Shown here one piece after another: positions 25,228-33,638 of a DNA stretch of 64,000 bases (positions are counted from its first letter, which is position 1; each line of letters opens with the position of its first letter). The DNA lies in contig NZ_UWFN01000285.1 of assembly GCF_900602065.1 (NCBI RefSeq), positions 62,001-126,000 on the forward strand, written 5' to 3'. The notes beneath the pieces were generated by a model that saw only the letters and a list, made by a program, of their open reading frames with translations, was not told the origin of the DNA and did not search any database. The stretch comes from Pseudomonas viridiflava (GTDB lineage: Bacteria; Pseudomonadota; Gammaproteobacteria; Pseudomonadales; Pseudomonadaceae). The translations under genes and the position numbers were made by a program.

Positions 25228-25952
25228 GTACATATCCGTTGCTGGGTAACGGCGGATATTGGTTGCGCTTTTACAGCGCCTCACTTTTGAGGCGCAAAAG
25301 TAAGCAAAACGCTCTTGCCCCACCACTCGGTGCCTCGCTGGCGCTCGGCATACCCGAAATCCGACCTTGCTGCGTGGGGCCGCCGCCACCGGCCATCCAT
25401 GGCCTGAGGCGGCTAAACCGGCATCCCTGCCGGTTTGCCCCACGCAGCAAGGTCGAATTCCGGCCGGCGTGGTTTAACGGGGCGCCTAAAATCAAAAGCA
25501 GATCAAAAACCGATCACAAGCAGAGAGCGCTCACCAGACCGGTAGGAGCGAACTTGTTCGCGAGACGTCACCACAGCCAACGCATACGTCATCTGACACA
25601 CCGCATCGCAGCCTTCGGCAGCTCCTACAGAACATCGGTAAGTTCACAAATCAGGTCGGCTGTCAGGCCGCCGCGCTTTTGATTTTGATCTGAGGCGCCC
25701 CATTAAATCACGCTGGCCGAACGCAGATTCTGAAGCGTGGGCAACCCGGCAGGACGCCGGGTTAGCCGCATTGGGCCATGGATGGCCCGTTGCGGCGGCC
25801 CACGGTTCAGGATCTGCGGGCGGGTACACCGAGCGACAGCGAGGTGCCAAGTGATGGGGAAAGAGCGCTTTGCTTACTTTTGCGCTTCTCAAAAGTGAGG
25901 CGCTGTAAAAGCGCAACCAATATCAGCCCTTAACGCGGTAACGGATATGTAC
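25228..25952. repeat. large nested palindromic repeat, copy 2
   Basis: 725 bp between flhA and flhB, in the same orientation as copy 1. The ends are a perfect 13-bp inverted repeat, GTACATATCCGTT at 25228-25240 and its complement at 25940-25952. Left and right arms are imperfect reverse complements. Each arm has its own inner palindrome, and a REP doublet lies at 25542-25628. By eye it is nearly identical to copy 1 over most of both arms and less so between the REP units. No target duplication is seen at the ends. Frames inside are not treated as genes. Confidence 0.85.
25542..25628. repeat. inverted REP pair (REPIN) in the centre of repeat copy 2
   Basis: REP units at 25542-25564 and, inverted, at 25606-25628 share the outer GTAGGAGC head and match the units of copy 1 almost base for base. 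The 41-bp spacer has diverged from copy 1. Confidence 0.75.
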
Positions 25953-25972
25953 CCAAGAATCACTGCCTCAAC

Positions 25973-27109
25973 TCAAGAATCCCGCTGCAAATCCGGCGGA
26001 ATGGTGATATCGCCCAGCGGATCCGGGCGCTTGCCCTGCCCCGCATGGTACTGACGAATCTGATAAACGTACGCCAGCACCTGAGCCACTGCCAGGTACA
26101 AACCGGCCGGAATTTCCTGATCAAGATCGGTACTGTAATAAATCGAACGCGCCAGACCAGGAGACTCAAGGATGAGAATCTGATGATGCGCGCCAATCTC
26201 GCGGATTTTCAGGGCGACAAAATCGACACCCTTGGCCACGAGCATAGGCGCCCCACCCTGCTCGGGGTCGTATTTGAGTGCGACGGCAAAGTGAGTCGGG
26301 TTGGTGATGATCACATCGGCCTGCGGAACGGACTCCATCATGCGACGTTGCGACGCCTCGCGCTGAAGCTGGCGAATACGCTGCTTGATCTCGGGACTGC
26401 CTTCGGAGTTTTTATGCTCGTCGCGCACCTCTTGCTTGGTCATCAAAAGCTTCTTGTGCGCTTCCCACAACTGGAACGGCACATCCACTGCGGCAATGAA
26501 AATGAGCCCACAGGCCATCCATAACGTACTCCAGCCAACCACCTGCAGGCTGTGGATGATGGCCTGCTCCAAGGGCTCATGTGCGATGGAAACCAGCGCG
26601 GCCTTCTCCATATTCAGCACTACAAGCGCAACAATCAGCACAATGACGAATTTGGCAAAAGACTTGAGCAATTCAATCAGCGCGTTGGGAGAGAACATGC
26701 GCTTGAGTCCGGCCAACGGATTCATTCGGCTGAACTTGGGGAACAATGATTTCGTTGCGAACAGCCATCCACCCAAAGAGATAGGCCCGATAACAGCCGC
26801 GGCTAACATGACCAGCAGAAACGGCATCATGACGACCAGCGCAAGCTTACCGGTGGCAAGCAGCATCCGCCCCATGGAGCCCTCATCCATGAGCACCTCA
26901 CGGGTGATGGTGAAGTTCGAAGTCATCATGTAGGACATCGCCTGCGCAATATCCGCACCTTCAACCAAAAGCCCTATCGCTCCCGCCATCATGATTGCGA
27001 GCGTGTTCAGCTCTTTGGAACGAGCAATCTGGCCTTCCGCCCGAGAATCACGGACCTTTTTCTCCGTGGGGTCTTCTGTTTTGTCCTGACCATTCTCGTT
27101 CTCGGCCAT
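25973..27109 (-). CDS. flhB: flagellar export gate protein FlhB
   Basis: 378 residues. The N-terminus carries the family mark DKTEDPTEKKVRDSRAEGQI. Four membrane segments (about 33-52, 90-115, 145-167, 188-210) are followed by the cytoplasmic domain with the self-cleaving NPTH motif at 270-273. Cleavage there, sensed through FliK, switches export from hook to filament proteins. It starts 1 bp after the fliR stop and is the last gene of the fliL operon. Confidence 0.96.
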   Translation of the reverse strand: MAENENGQDKTEDPTEKKVRDSRAEGQIARSKELNTLAIMMAGAIGLLVEGADIAQAMSYMMTSNFTITREVLMDEGSMGRMLLATGKLALVVMMPFLLVMLAAAVIGPISLGGWLFATKSLFPKFSRMNPLAGLKRMFSPNALIELLKSFAKFVIVLIVALVVLNMEKAALVSIAHEPLEQAIIHSLQVVGWSTLWMACGLIFIAAVDVPFQLWEAHKKLLMTKQEVRDEHKNSEGSPEIKQRIRQLQREASQRRMMESVPQADVIITNPTHFAVALKYDPEQGGAPMLVAKGVDFVALKIREIGAHHQILILESPGLARSIYYSTDLDQEIPAGLYLAVAQVLAYVYQIRQYHAGQGKRPDPLGDITIPPDLQRDS

Positions 27110-27110
27110 G

Positions 27111-27887
27111 TTAGCGAGCCCTCACCATGTCACGGAACGTCTGCAGCGCCTGAGTCGCCAGCGGTTGGTACTGATTAAGAATGTCGCCAAGGCTGATCCA
27201 CAGGATGACCATACCCAAGACCAACGTCAGCGGGAAACCAATGGAAAAGATGTTTAACTGCGGCGCTGCACGAGTCATGACCCCAAACGCGATGTTGACG
27301 ACCAGCAATGCGGTAATCGCCGGCAGCACCAGTTTCAAACCCGCGGCCATGACCCAGCCCAGACCGTTGGCGAGCGCCCAGAAATTGGATACCAGTAAAC
27401 CACCGCCCACTGGCAACGTCGTAAAGCTCTCGATCAGGGTTTCGATCACCACGAGATGGCCGTTCATACCGAGAAAAACCAGCGTGACCAGCATGGTAAA
27501 AAATTGGCCGATGACCGCCGATGAGACGCCGTTGGTAGGGTCCACCATAGAGGCGAAGCCCATACCCATTTGCGTCGAAATGATCTGACCGGCAACAACG
27601 AACGAATGAAAGAACAACTGAAGGCAAAGCCCAAGCCCCGCACCAATGATGATCTGCTCACCAATCAGCAACAGCGCCGTCAGGTCGAGCGCGTTGACCT
27701 CGGGCATAGGCGGTAGAACAGGCGCCACAACGACAGTAATAGCCAGCGCAAGATAAAGGCGCACACGGCCAGGCACCAGCGTTGTACCGATGATCGGCAT
27801 AGTCATCAATAGCGCAGTAATTCGAAACATGGGCAGCATGAAGCTCGCGACCCAAGTGCCGATCTGCCCGTTGGTCAGGGCCAGCAT
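27111..27887 (-). CDS. fliR: flagellar export gate protein FliR
   Basis: 258 residues from ATG 27885-27887; a GTG three codons upstream is the alternative. It is an integral membrane protein with about six hydrophobic segments, including MLPMFRITALLMTMPIIGT and the conserved GQIISTQMGMGFASMVDP. It forms the export pore with FliP and FliQ. The order fliPQR-flhB is standard. Confidence 0.94.
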   Translation of the reverse strand: MLALTNGQIGTWVASFMLPMFRITALLMTMPIIGTTLVPGRVRLYLALAITVVVAPVLPPMPEVNALDLTALLLIGEQIIIGAGLGLCLQLFFHSFVVAGQIISTQMGMGFASMVDPTNGVSSAVIGQFFTMLVTLVFLGMNGHLVVIETLIESFTTLPVGGGLLVSNFWALANGLGWVMAAGLKLVLPAITALLVVNIAFGVMTRAAPQLNIFSIGFPLTLVLGMVILWISLGDILNQYQPLATQALQTFRDMVRAR

Positions 27888-27900
27888 CGGTTCCACGAGA

Positions 27901-28170
27901 TCAGCCGATCACGGTCGGGATACTGGTGTACAGCGCGAGGATGTACTCCATGAACACCTTGAGCAGCCAGGGTCCGGCCACGATCAATGTGATCAGCATA
28001 ACGATCAGACGCGGCAAAAAGCTCAGCGTCTGTTCGTTGATCTGGGTGGCGGCCTGAAACATGGCAACCAGCAAACCGCAGAGCAAGCTGGGCACTACCA
28101 GAATCGCCACCAGTAACGTGGTGAACCACAACGCCTCACGAAACAGGTCGACAGCTACTTCTGGCGTCAT
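27901..28170 (-). CDS. fliQ: flagellar export gate protein FliQ
   Basis: 89 residues with two hydrophobic hairpins (about 15-38 and 52-75). The sequence MTPEVAVDLFREALW followed by QAATQINEQTLSFLPRL is the conserved family pattern. It is a subunit of the helical FliPQR pore. The neighbours fliP and fliR lie on either side within 30 bp. Confidence 0.95.
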   Translation of the reverse strand: MTPEVAVDLFREALWFTTLLVAILVVPSLLCGLLVAMFQAATQINEQTLSFLPRLIVMLITLIVAGPWLLKVFMEYILALYTSIPTVIG

Positions 28171-28195
28171 CGCACAGACTCCTGATCAGGACGGG

Positions 28196-28942
28196 TCATA
28201 CACCACCAAAGCTGCCTGCCAGGGTGCCGACGATCAACGCCCAGCCATCCACCAGCACAAACAGCATGATTTTGAACGGCAAGGAAATGATCAACGGCGA
28301 CAGCATCATCATACCCATCGCCATCAATACGCTGGCGACCACCAGGTCGATGACCAGGAACGGAATGAAGATCATGAAACCGATCTGAAAGGCAGTCTTG
28401 AGTTCGGAAATAACAAAAGCAGGGACCAGAATCGTCAGCGGCGCCTGATCCGGAGAGGCAATGTCAGTGCGCTTGGACAGGCGCATGAACAGCTCAAGAT
28501 CGCTGGTACGGGTTTGCGCCAGCATGAAATCCTTGATCGGTACTTGTGCGCGAGCCACTGCATCCTGCGCCGTCAGCGTTTCAGCCAGATACGGCTGCAA
28601 AGCATCCTGATTCACCCGATCAAACACCGGCGCCATGATGAACATGGTCAGAAACAGCGCCATGCCAGTCAGGATCTGGTTGGACGGCGTCTGCTGGAGG
28701 CCAAGGGCCTGACGCAAAATCGAGAAAACAATGATGATTCGGGTAAAGCTGGTCATCAGCATGACGAACGCTGGAATGAAGCTCAGCGCCGTCATGATCA
28801 GAAGAATTTGCAGGCTGACCGAATACTCCTGCTGGCCGTCCGCACCGTTGGACAGGGTAATCGCCGGGATCGACAACGGATCGGCGGCGAACGCCAAAGG
28901 CGCTGCCAGCACCAGCACAAGCGTCAACAGAATGCGCAGCAT
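28196..28942 (-). CDS. fliP: flagellar export gate protein FliP
   Basis: 248 residues. A cleavable signal peptide ending PLAFAAD is typical of FliP, and is followed by four membrane helices. The signature SFTRIIIVFSILRQALGLQQTP and the C-terminal FKIMLFVLVDGWALIVG are present. Its start shares one base with the fliO stop (TAATG). Confidence 0.95.
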   Translation of the reverse strand: MLRILLTLVLVLAAPLAFAADPLSIPAITLSNGADGQQEYSVSLQILLIMTALSFIPAFVMLMTSFTRIIIVFSILRQALGLQQTPSNQILTGMALFLTMFIMAPVFDRVNQDALQPYLAETLTAQDAVARAQVPIKDFMLAQTRTSDLELFMRLSKRTDIASPDQAPLTILVPAFVISELKTAFQIGFMIFIPFLVIDLVVASVLMAMGMMMLSPLIISLPFKIMLFVLVDGWALIVGTLAGSFGGV

Positions 28943-29394
28943 TACTTCTTATCCTTCTGAACCTTGTTGCCCATCAAGTCCATCAAACGTTGTGCAAACT
29001 CGGAGTTCACTGGCTGGCGCTCCGGCACCTGCACGGGCTGGTTGAGCACATGCAACGGGGTGATTCGTCCAGGCGTGACGCCGAGCAGAATCTGCTCTTC
29101 ACCCACCTGGACAAGTACCAGACGGTCGCGGGGACCAATGGCCCGCGAACCGACCAACTCAATAACCTGAGCATTGCCTGGCACACCGCGCTGAACCCGA
29201 CGCATCAGCCAGGCCAAAGCAAAGATGAGGCCGACCACCAATAGCAACCCGAACAGCAGCTGCACAACCTGCCCACCCATACCTGACGACAACGCAGCAT
29301 TTGCCTGAGGAGCGGCCGCCTGTACTGCAGGCTCGGCCGCCAGAGCACTCAGCGGCATGGCGAGCAAAACGGTGACCGCTTTCATCACCTTCAC
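28942..29394 (-). CDS. fliO: flagellar protein FliO
   Basis: 150 residues from GTG 29392-29394; the ATG three codons on (29385) is equally possible. A signal-like N-terminus, a membrane helix (VVQLLFGLLLVVGLIFALAW) and a small cytoplasmic domain with RDRLVLVQVGEEQILLGVTPG identify it. FliO helps FliP assemble and is the least conserved export component. Confidence 0.9.
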   Translation of the reverse strand: MKVMKAVTVLLAMPLSALAAEPAVQAAAPQANAALSSGMGGQVVQLLFGLLLVVGLIFALAWLMRRVQRGVPGNAQVIELVGSRAIGPRDRLVLVQVGEEQILLGVTPGRITPLHVLNQPVQVPERQPVNSEFAQRLMDLMGNKVQKDKK

Positions 29395-29861
29395 TAGCGC
29401 AGCTTCTTGATACGTTCGCTCGGGCTGATCACGTCAGTCAGGCGGATGCCGAACTTTTCGTTGACCACCACCACCTCGCCGTGCGCGATCAAGGTGCCAT
29501 TGACCAGCACATCAAGCGGCTCACCCGCCAGACGATCCAGCTCGATCACCGAACCCTGGTTAAGCTGCAGCAGGTTGCGGATGTTGATGTCCGTACTGCC
29601 TACTTCCATGGAAATAGACACCGGGATATCCAGAATCACATCAAGGTTCGGGCCATCCAGAGTTACCTGAGCATTGCTCTTGGGCACACTGCCGAACTCT
29701 TCCATGGCCATACGGCTGGAAGCCGCCGAATTACCGGCGTCTGCCGCGAGCAGAGCGTCGATGTCGTCCTGACCGCTTTCACCGGACTCACCCAGTGCAG
29801 CAGCCCACTCATCGGCCAACGCCTGATCATCATCAGACGTCATATCGTTTTCATCAGCCAT
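29394..29861 (-). CDS. fliN: flagellar motor switch protein FliN
   Basis: 155 residues. An acidic, variable N-terminal third is followed by the SpoA/C-ring domain (about 75-155), with LDVILDIPVSISMEVGSTDI, IELDRLAGEPLDVLVNGTLI and VVVNEKFGIRLTDVIS. It builds the lower C-ring and docks FliH-FliI. The gap to fliM is 58 bp. Confidence 0.95.
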   Translation of the reverse strand: MADENDMTSDDDQALADEWAAALGESGESGQDDIDALLAADAGNSAASSRMAMEEFGSVPKSNAQVTLDGPNLDVILDIPVSISMEVGSTDINIRNLLQLNQGSVIELDRLAGEPLDVLVNGTLIAHGEVVVVNEKFGIRLTDVISPSERIKKLR

Positions 29862-29919
29862 CGGTTGTCCTCGGTGAACATTGATTCAGTTGCACAAAAA
29901 TTTTCGGCGGTGGAAAAAC

Positions 29920-30888
29920 TCAACGCCGGTCTATCGGCTCGATGACTTGCAGCGCCAGATTACCTTGATGCGATCCCAGCTTGACCTTGAATGAAGGCAC
30001 GCCATTGGCACGCATCACCATCTCGTCAGGCATCTCTACTGGGATAATGTCGCCCGGCTGCATGTGCAGGATGTCGCGCAACAGCAACTGTCGACGGACA
30101 ACCGTCGCGCTCATGGGTACCGCGACATCGAGCACATCCTGCTTGAGTGCGTTGATCCAGCGCTCGTCCTGGTCATCCAGATCGGACTGGAAGCCCGCAT
30201 CGAGCATTTCCCGAATAGGTTCGATCATCGAGTAAGGCAGGGTAACGTGCAGGTCGCCGCCACCACCGTCGAGTTCGATATGGAAAGTCGAGACGACAAC
30301 CGCTTCGCTTGGACCAACGATGTTGGCCATGGCCGGGTTCACTTCGGAGTTGATGTACTCGAAGTTCACTTCCATGATCGCCTGCCAGGCTTCTTTCATA
30401 TCGATGAAAGCCTGGTCCAGCACCATGCGCACCACACGCAGTTCGGTTGGCGTGAACTCACGCCCTTCAATCTTGGCGTGACGACCGTCACCGCCGAAGA
30501 AGTTATCCACCAGCTTGAACACCAGTTTGGCATCAAGGATGAACAGCCCGGTGCCCCGCAACGGCTTGAGCTTGACCAGATTGAGACTGGTCGGTACGTA
30601 CAGCGAGTGCACGTACTCGCCGAACTTCATGACCTGCACGCCACCCACCGCCACGTCAGCAGAACGACGCAACAGGTTGAACATGCTGATACGGGTATAA
30701 CGGGCGAATCGCTCGTTGATCATTTCCAGGGTCGGCATCCGACCCCGCACGATCCGATCCTGACTGGTCAGGTCGTAGCTTTTGATACTGCCGGGCTCAG
30801 CAGCATTCTCGGTTGCAACCAGACCGTCGTCCACGCCATGCAACAGCGCGTCGATCTCATCCTGGGACAGCAGGTCTTGCACGGCCAT
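29920..30888 (-). CDS. fliM: flagellar motor switch protein FliM
   Basis: 322 residues. The N-terminal peptide LLSQDEIDALLHGV is the CheY-P docking site. The middle domain (about 45-235) includes the GGXG-type loop at ELDGGGGDL, and a C-terminal SpoA domain follows. It couples CheY-P binding to rotor switching. It starts 9 bp after fliL. Confidence 0.96.
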   Translation of the reverse strand: MAVQDLLSQDEIDALLHGVDDGLVATENAAEPGSIKSYDLTSQDRIVRGRMPTLEMINERFARYTRISMFNLLRRSADVAVGGVQVMKFGEYVHSLYVPTSLNLVKLKPLRGTGLFILDAKLVFKLVDNFFGGDGRHAKIEGREFTPTELRVVRMVLDQAFIDMKEAWQAIMEVNFEYINSEVNPAMANIVGPSEAVVVSTFHIELDGGGGDLHVTLPYSMIEPIREMLDAGFQSDLDDQDERWINALKQDVLDVAVPMSATVVRRQLLLRDILHMQPGDIIPVEMPDEMVMRANGVPSFKVKLGSHQGNLALQVIEPIDRR

Positions 30889-30897
30889 GTCGTGTTC

Positions 30898-31401
30898 CTA
30901 CTGCAATACGAAGTTAGTGAAAAGCAGTTGCTCGATCACGGTTTTACCCAGCTCTTTCTGAGCGACTTCCTGAACACTGGCCGTCGCTTTCTGACGCAGC
31001 ATTTCCTGACCTATCGGTGAGGCTAGCTGGTCGAAGGGAATACCTGCAAAGAGCATCACCAGATTATTGCGAATGACTGGCATGTGTACTTTCAATGCAT
31101 CCAGATCGGGCTGATTGCGCGCCAGCATGGTGATGCTGACTTGCATATAGCGCTGACGACCATTGGAGTTGAAGTTGACCACGAACGCCGGGGTCATCGC
31201 CTCAAAGACAGCTGGATGCTTTGCATTGGGGTCCGCCGCAGCAGCTGCTGCCGGATCCACTTTAGGCTCGGAGCTATGCATGAAGAACCATGTCGCGCCT
31301 ACTGAAAGGCCAACTGCCAGCAATAAAGCCACAACCGCAGCGATGATGAGCTTGAGTTTGCCTTTTGAGCCAGGTTCTTTAACTTCGTCGCTCTTCGCCA
31401 T
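30898..31401 (-). CDS. fliL: flagellar basal-body stator-associated protein FliL
   Basis: 167 residues. A short basic cytoplasmic start, one membrane helix (LIIAAVVALLLAVGLSVGATWFF) and a periplasmic FliL domain (about 60-167) ending FTNFVLQ are seen. FliL forms rings around stators and supports torque. It is the first gene of fliLMNOPQR-flhB, with a good sigma-54 promoter 50 bp upstream. Confidence 0.94.
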   Translation of the reverse strand: MAKSDEVKEPGSKGKLKLIIAAVVALLLAVGLSVGATWFFMHSSEPKVDPAAAAAADPNAKHPAVFEAMTPAFVVNFNSNGRQRYMQVSITMLARNQPDLDALKVHMPVIRNNLVMLFAGIPFDQLASPIGQEMLRQKATASVQEVAQKELGKTVIEQLLFTNFVLQ

Positions 31402-31452
31402 GCCAATAATCCGTCACTATTCGGGGGGTTCGCTAATGCGTGACAGAGGGAG

Positions 31453-31468
31453 AGCAAGTGTTATGCCA
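31453..31468 (-). promoter_or_regulatory. sigma-54 promoter of the fliL operon
   Basis: The minus strand reads TGGCATAACACTTGCT. It matches TGGCAC-N5-TTGCW at all but one position, with exact GG/GC spacing. It lies about 52 bp before the fliL ATG. The rest of the 378-bp fliK-fliL gap holds only the inverted repeat at 31621-31695. Confidence 0.8.
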
Positions 31469-31620
31469 GAGTTGGGAGAGGATGAGCAGGAAGGGAGTTT
31501 TAGTGACGGGATATTTCAAGGGTTTATATATTTCCAGCACACTGCAGCACCCGTTGCGCTGCAGGAAATAGCGCGATGTCCATGGCTCAGCGCAGTCGCG
31601 AAGCAAACATCGAATTTGAG

Positions 31621-31695
31621 CCCAGCGAGGTTAGGAGGCCAGCGATAGCGGCTTGTCTGACACTCCGCCATCGCTGGCCTGGTAACCTCGGTGAG
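31621..31695 (-). repeat. long inverted repeat between fliK and fliL
   Basis: Two 31-nt arms separated by 13 nt are reverse complements except for about five positions; the core GGCCAGCGAT of the left arm pairs with ATCGCTGGCC of the right. It lies downstream of fliK and upstream of the fliL promoter. No T-run follows, so it may be a processing or Rho-dependent end of the fliK transcript. Confidence 0.65.
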
Positions 31696-31779
31696 CATCT
31701 ACCAGGCAGCGTTCAATCTGAAAGATTGCGCGTTGCTCGATCAGATTTCAGGCGCTTGCTGGACGACAGCCCTCGACCA

Positions 31780-33156
31780 TCAAGCGTAGTAATCAATCTC
31801 ACTGGTGCCGACTACGCGCTGAACGGGCTGACTCACTGCCAGGCCCGCATCAGCATCGTTACCGTCAACTGAACCATCCAGACCATTCCCGCCCGAGCCA
31901 CCGTTACCAACACCACGAGCATTATTTGCCTGCTCTTGCTGCTGAGCCTGGTGCTGCTGATTGCGAGACTGGTCAGACACGTTCACATCCACCTGCCCCA
32001 TGCCTTGCTGGGAAAAGGACTCACGCAGACGTGACATCTGGCTTTCCAACGCCTCACGCACACCCACGTGAGCACTCATGAAGGTCACCTGAGTCTGCTG
32101 ATCCGGCGCCATATTGATACGAATATCGAGGCGTCCCAGCTCGGCAGGCTCCAACTGGATATCAGCCGACTTGAGACTCTGGCTCGACAAATACATGACA
32201 CGCTCTACGACGCCTTCGCTCCAGCCACTTTGATGCATGGCCAGCGGCTGATTCATCAGTGGTACCGCGGGCGCGGCCGCACGAGGCTGTTGTGCAGCCT
32301 GACTCAAAGCAGCAAGACGGTCGGCAAAGTTATCCACGCGCGTATCGCCAGCAGCGCCTTTGACATCCTTCAGGCCGCTGTCCAGCAATCCATCAAAAGA
32401 CTTGTCGCTACTCTCGGTACTCGGGTCATCGGAGACGGTCCGCTGGTCATCCAGCGCTGCCAGGTTATTGGCGAGCTGTGATGGATCTGCCGCGGCATTA
32501 TCGGCCTTCGCGCCCTTGCCAGCCTGAGCAGCCGCGTTGTGCGACTGTTGAGCCTGCTGCGCCTTGGCGGCCGCACTCTCAAGAGCAAACTGCAGCGCTG
32601 GCATGTCGTCGAGCGGATCGGCGTTCGGGTCAAAAGACGCCTGCGCCGGGTCGGTGACCTGCACCATCTGAGCAGGCGTGGCTGGAGCGGCTTCCAGTTT
32701 TGACTTATCGGCATCAGGCTGAGCGATGGCCTGGCTTGCCAGTGCCTGCAAGGCAGGATCCAGAGCAGGGTCAACCGTCGGCTCGGGCGTCAACGCCACG
32801 AGCGCCGGATCGACCTGCTCATCACTCGATTGGGCCTGATCTTCAGTGGCAACCGGCTCGACAGGCAAGGCATTGCCGCTATCGGCAACAGTCGTCGACT
32901 CTGAAACGGCAGTGTCGCCCTTGTCGGCAGCACCCTTATCCGCTACGGATTTGTCCTTTTCAGCAGCAGGTTTGGCTTTGACCGGCGCATCATTGCCGGA
33001 AGCCGATTTGGCCTGAGCCTGCTTGGCGTATACGTCGGAGAAGCTCGAGTTGTCGTCTTTGCCACTGTCGGCCGGCTTGACTGTGTTATTGGCTGAACTG
33101 GTCTTCGACGCCGCCGCAGGGGTGGCTTGAAGAAGAGCATTGGTGGCAAGGGGCAT
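31780..33156 (-). CDS. fliK: flagellar hook-length control protein FliK
   Basis: 458 residues. The long N-terminal region is Ala/Asp/Gln-rich and disordered in look. The C-terminal Flg_hook domain (about 310-400) includes SADIQLEPAELGRLDIRINM, VTFMSAHVGVREALE and SFSQQGMGQVDVNVSD. A Gln-rich tail follows. FliK measures hook length and triggers FlhB. It has its own sigma-54 promoter. A second FliK-like protein is encoded at 7543-9207. Confidence 0.93.
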   Translation of the reverse strand: MPLATNALLQATPAAASKTSSANNTVKPADSGKDDNSSFSDVYAKQAQAKSASGNDAPVKAKPAAEKDKSVADKGAADKGDTAVSESTTVADSGNALPVEPVATEDQAQSSDEQVDPALVALTPEPTVDPALDPALQALASQAIAQPDADKSKLEAAPATPAQMVQVTDPAQASFDPNADPLDDMPALQFALESAAAKAQQAQQSHNAAAQAGKGAKADNAAADPSQLANNLAALDDQRTVSDDPSTESSDKSFDGLLDSGLKDVKGAAGDTRVDNFADRLAALSQAAQQPRAAAPAVPLMNQPLAMHQSGWSEGVVERVMYLSSQSLKSADIQLEPAELGRLDIRINMAPDQQTQVTFMSAHVGVREALESQMSRLRESFSQQGMGQVDVNVSDQSRNQQHQAQQQEQANNARGVGNGGSGGNGLDGSVDGNDADAGLAVSQPVQRVVGTSEIDYYA

Positions 33157-33193
33157 GTCGATCTCCGCAAAAACAGCTGATTACAGAGAACAT

Positions 33194-33209
33194 AGCAAGA
33201 TACGGGCCA
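33194..33209 (-). promoter_or_regulatory. sigma-54 promoter of fliK
   Basis: The minus strand reads TGGCCCGTATCTTGCT. This is TGGCACG-N4-TTGCW with one mismatch and correct spacing, about 38 bp before the fliK ATG, in the 83-bp hptB-fliK gap. Confidence 0.75.
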
Positions 33210-33239
33210 GACAATGGGCCGGATAACAACAAGGCTGAA

Positions 33240-33614
33240 TCAAGGGTGCGCGATAAAAAACTGGCGCTCCGCGTCGAATAACCGGCGCACCGTGCTGTAT
33301 TCGTGATCAAGCGCTGCCAGCAACTCGTCAAGACCAGAACTTTCGTCGCGGCGGCTGCGATCTTCAAGCTCTCGACACAAGTCGGCAAGGCGCATTGCGC
33401 CCATGTTGCTGCTGCTGCCTTTGAAGCTGTGAGCCATCAGGCTCAGCTCCTGCAGGTCGAACGCCGACGCCCCCATAAGCTGGCGCAAACGGGAAATACG
33501 GTACTCAGCGTCTTTGATAAACACATCAAGGAGAGTCGGATACTCGTCTTCCATGACTTCCTGCAACGTAATCAATACGCTGTAATCCAGATGAACTACC
33601 GACACCTTGCTCAC
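33240..33614 (-). CDS. hptB: histidine phosphotransfer protein HptB
   Basis: 124 residues forming a single HPt domain with phosphorylatable H62 in LMAHSFKGSSSNMGA. In P. aeruginosa HptB receives phosphate from several hybrid kinases and passes it to HsbR, affecting swarming and biofilm choice. Here it follows hsbR by 24 bp and precedes fliK. Confidence 0.9.
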   Translation of the reverse strand: MSKVSVVHLDYSVLITLQEVMEDEYPTLLDVFIKDAEYRISRLRQLMGASAFDLQELSLMAHSFKGSSSNMGAMRLADLCRELEDRSRRDESSGLDELLAALDHEYSTVRRLFDAERQFFIAHP

Positions 33615-33638
33615 TCCATGATCAAGAATCCGGGGGCT

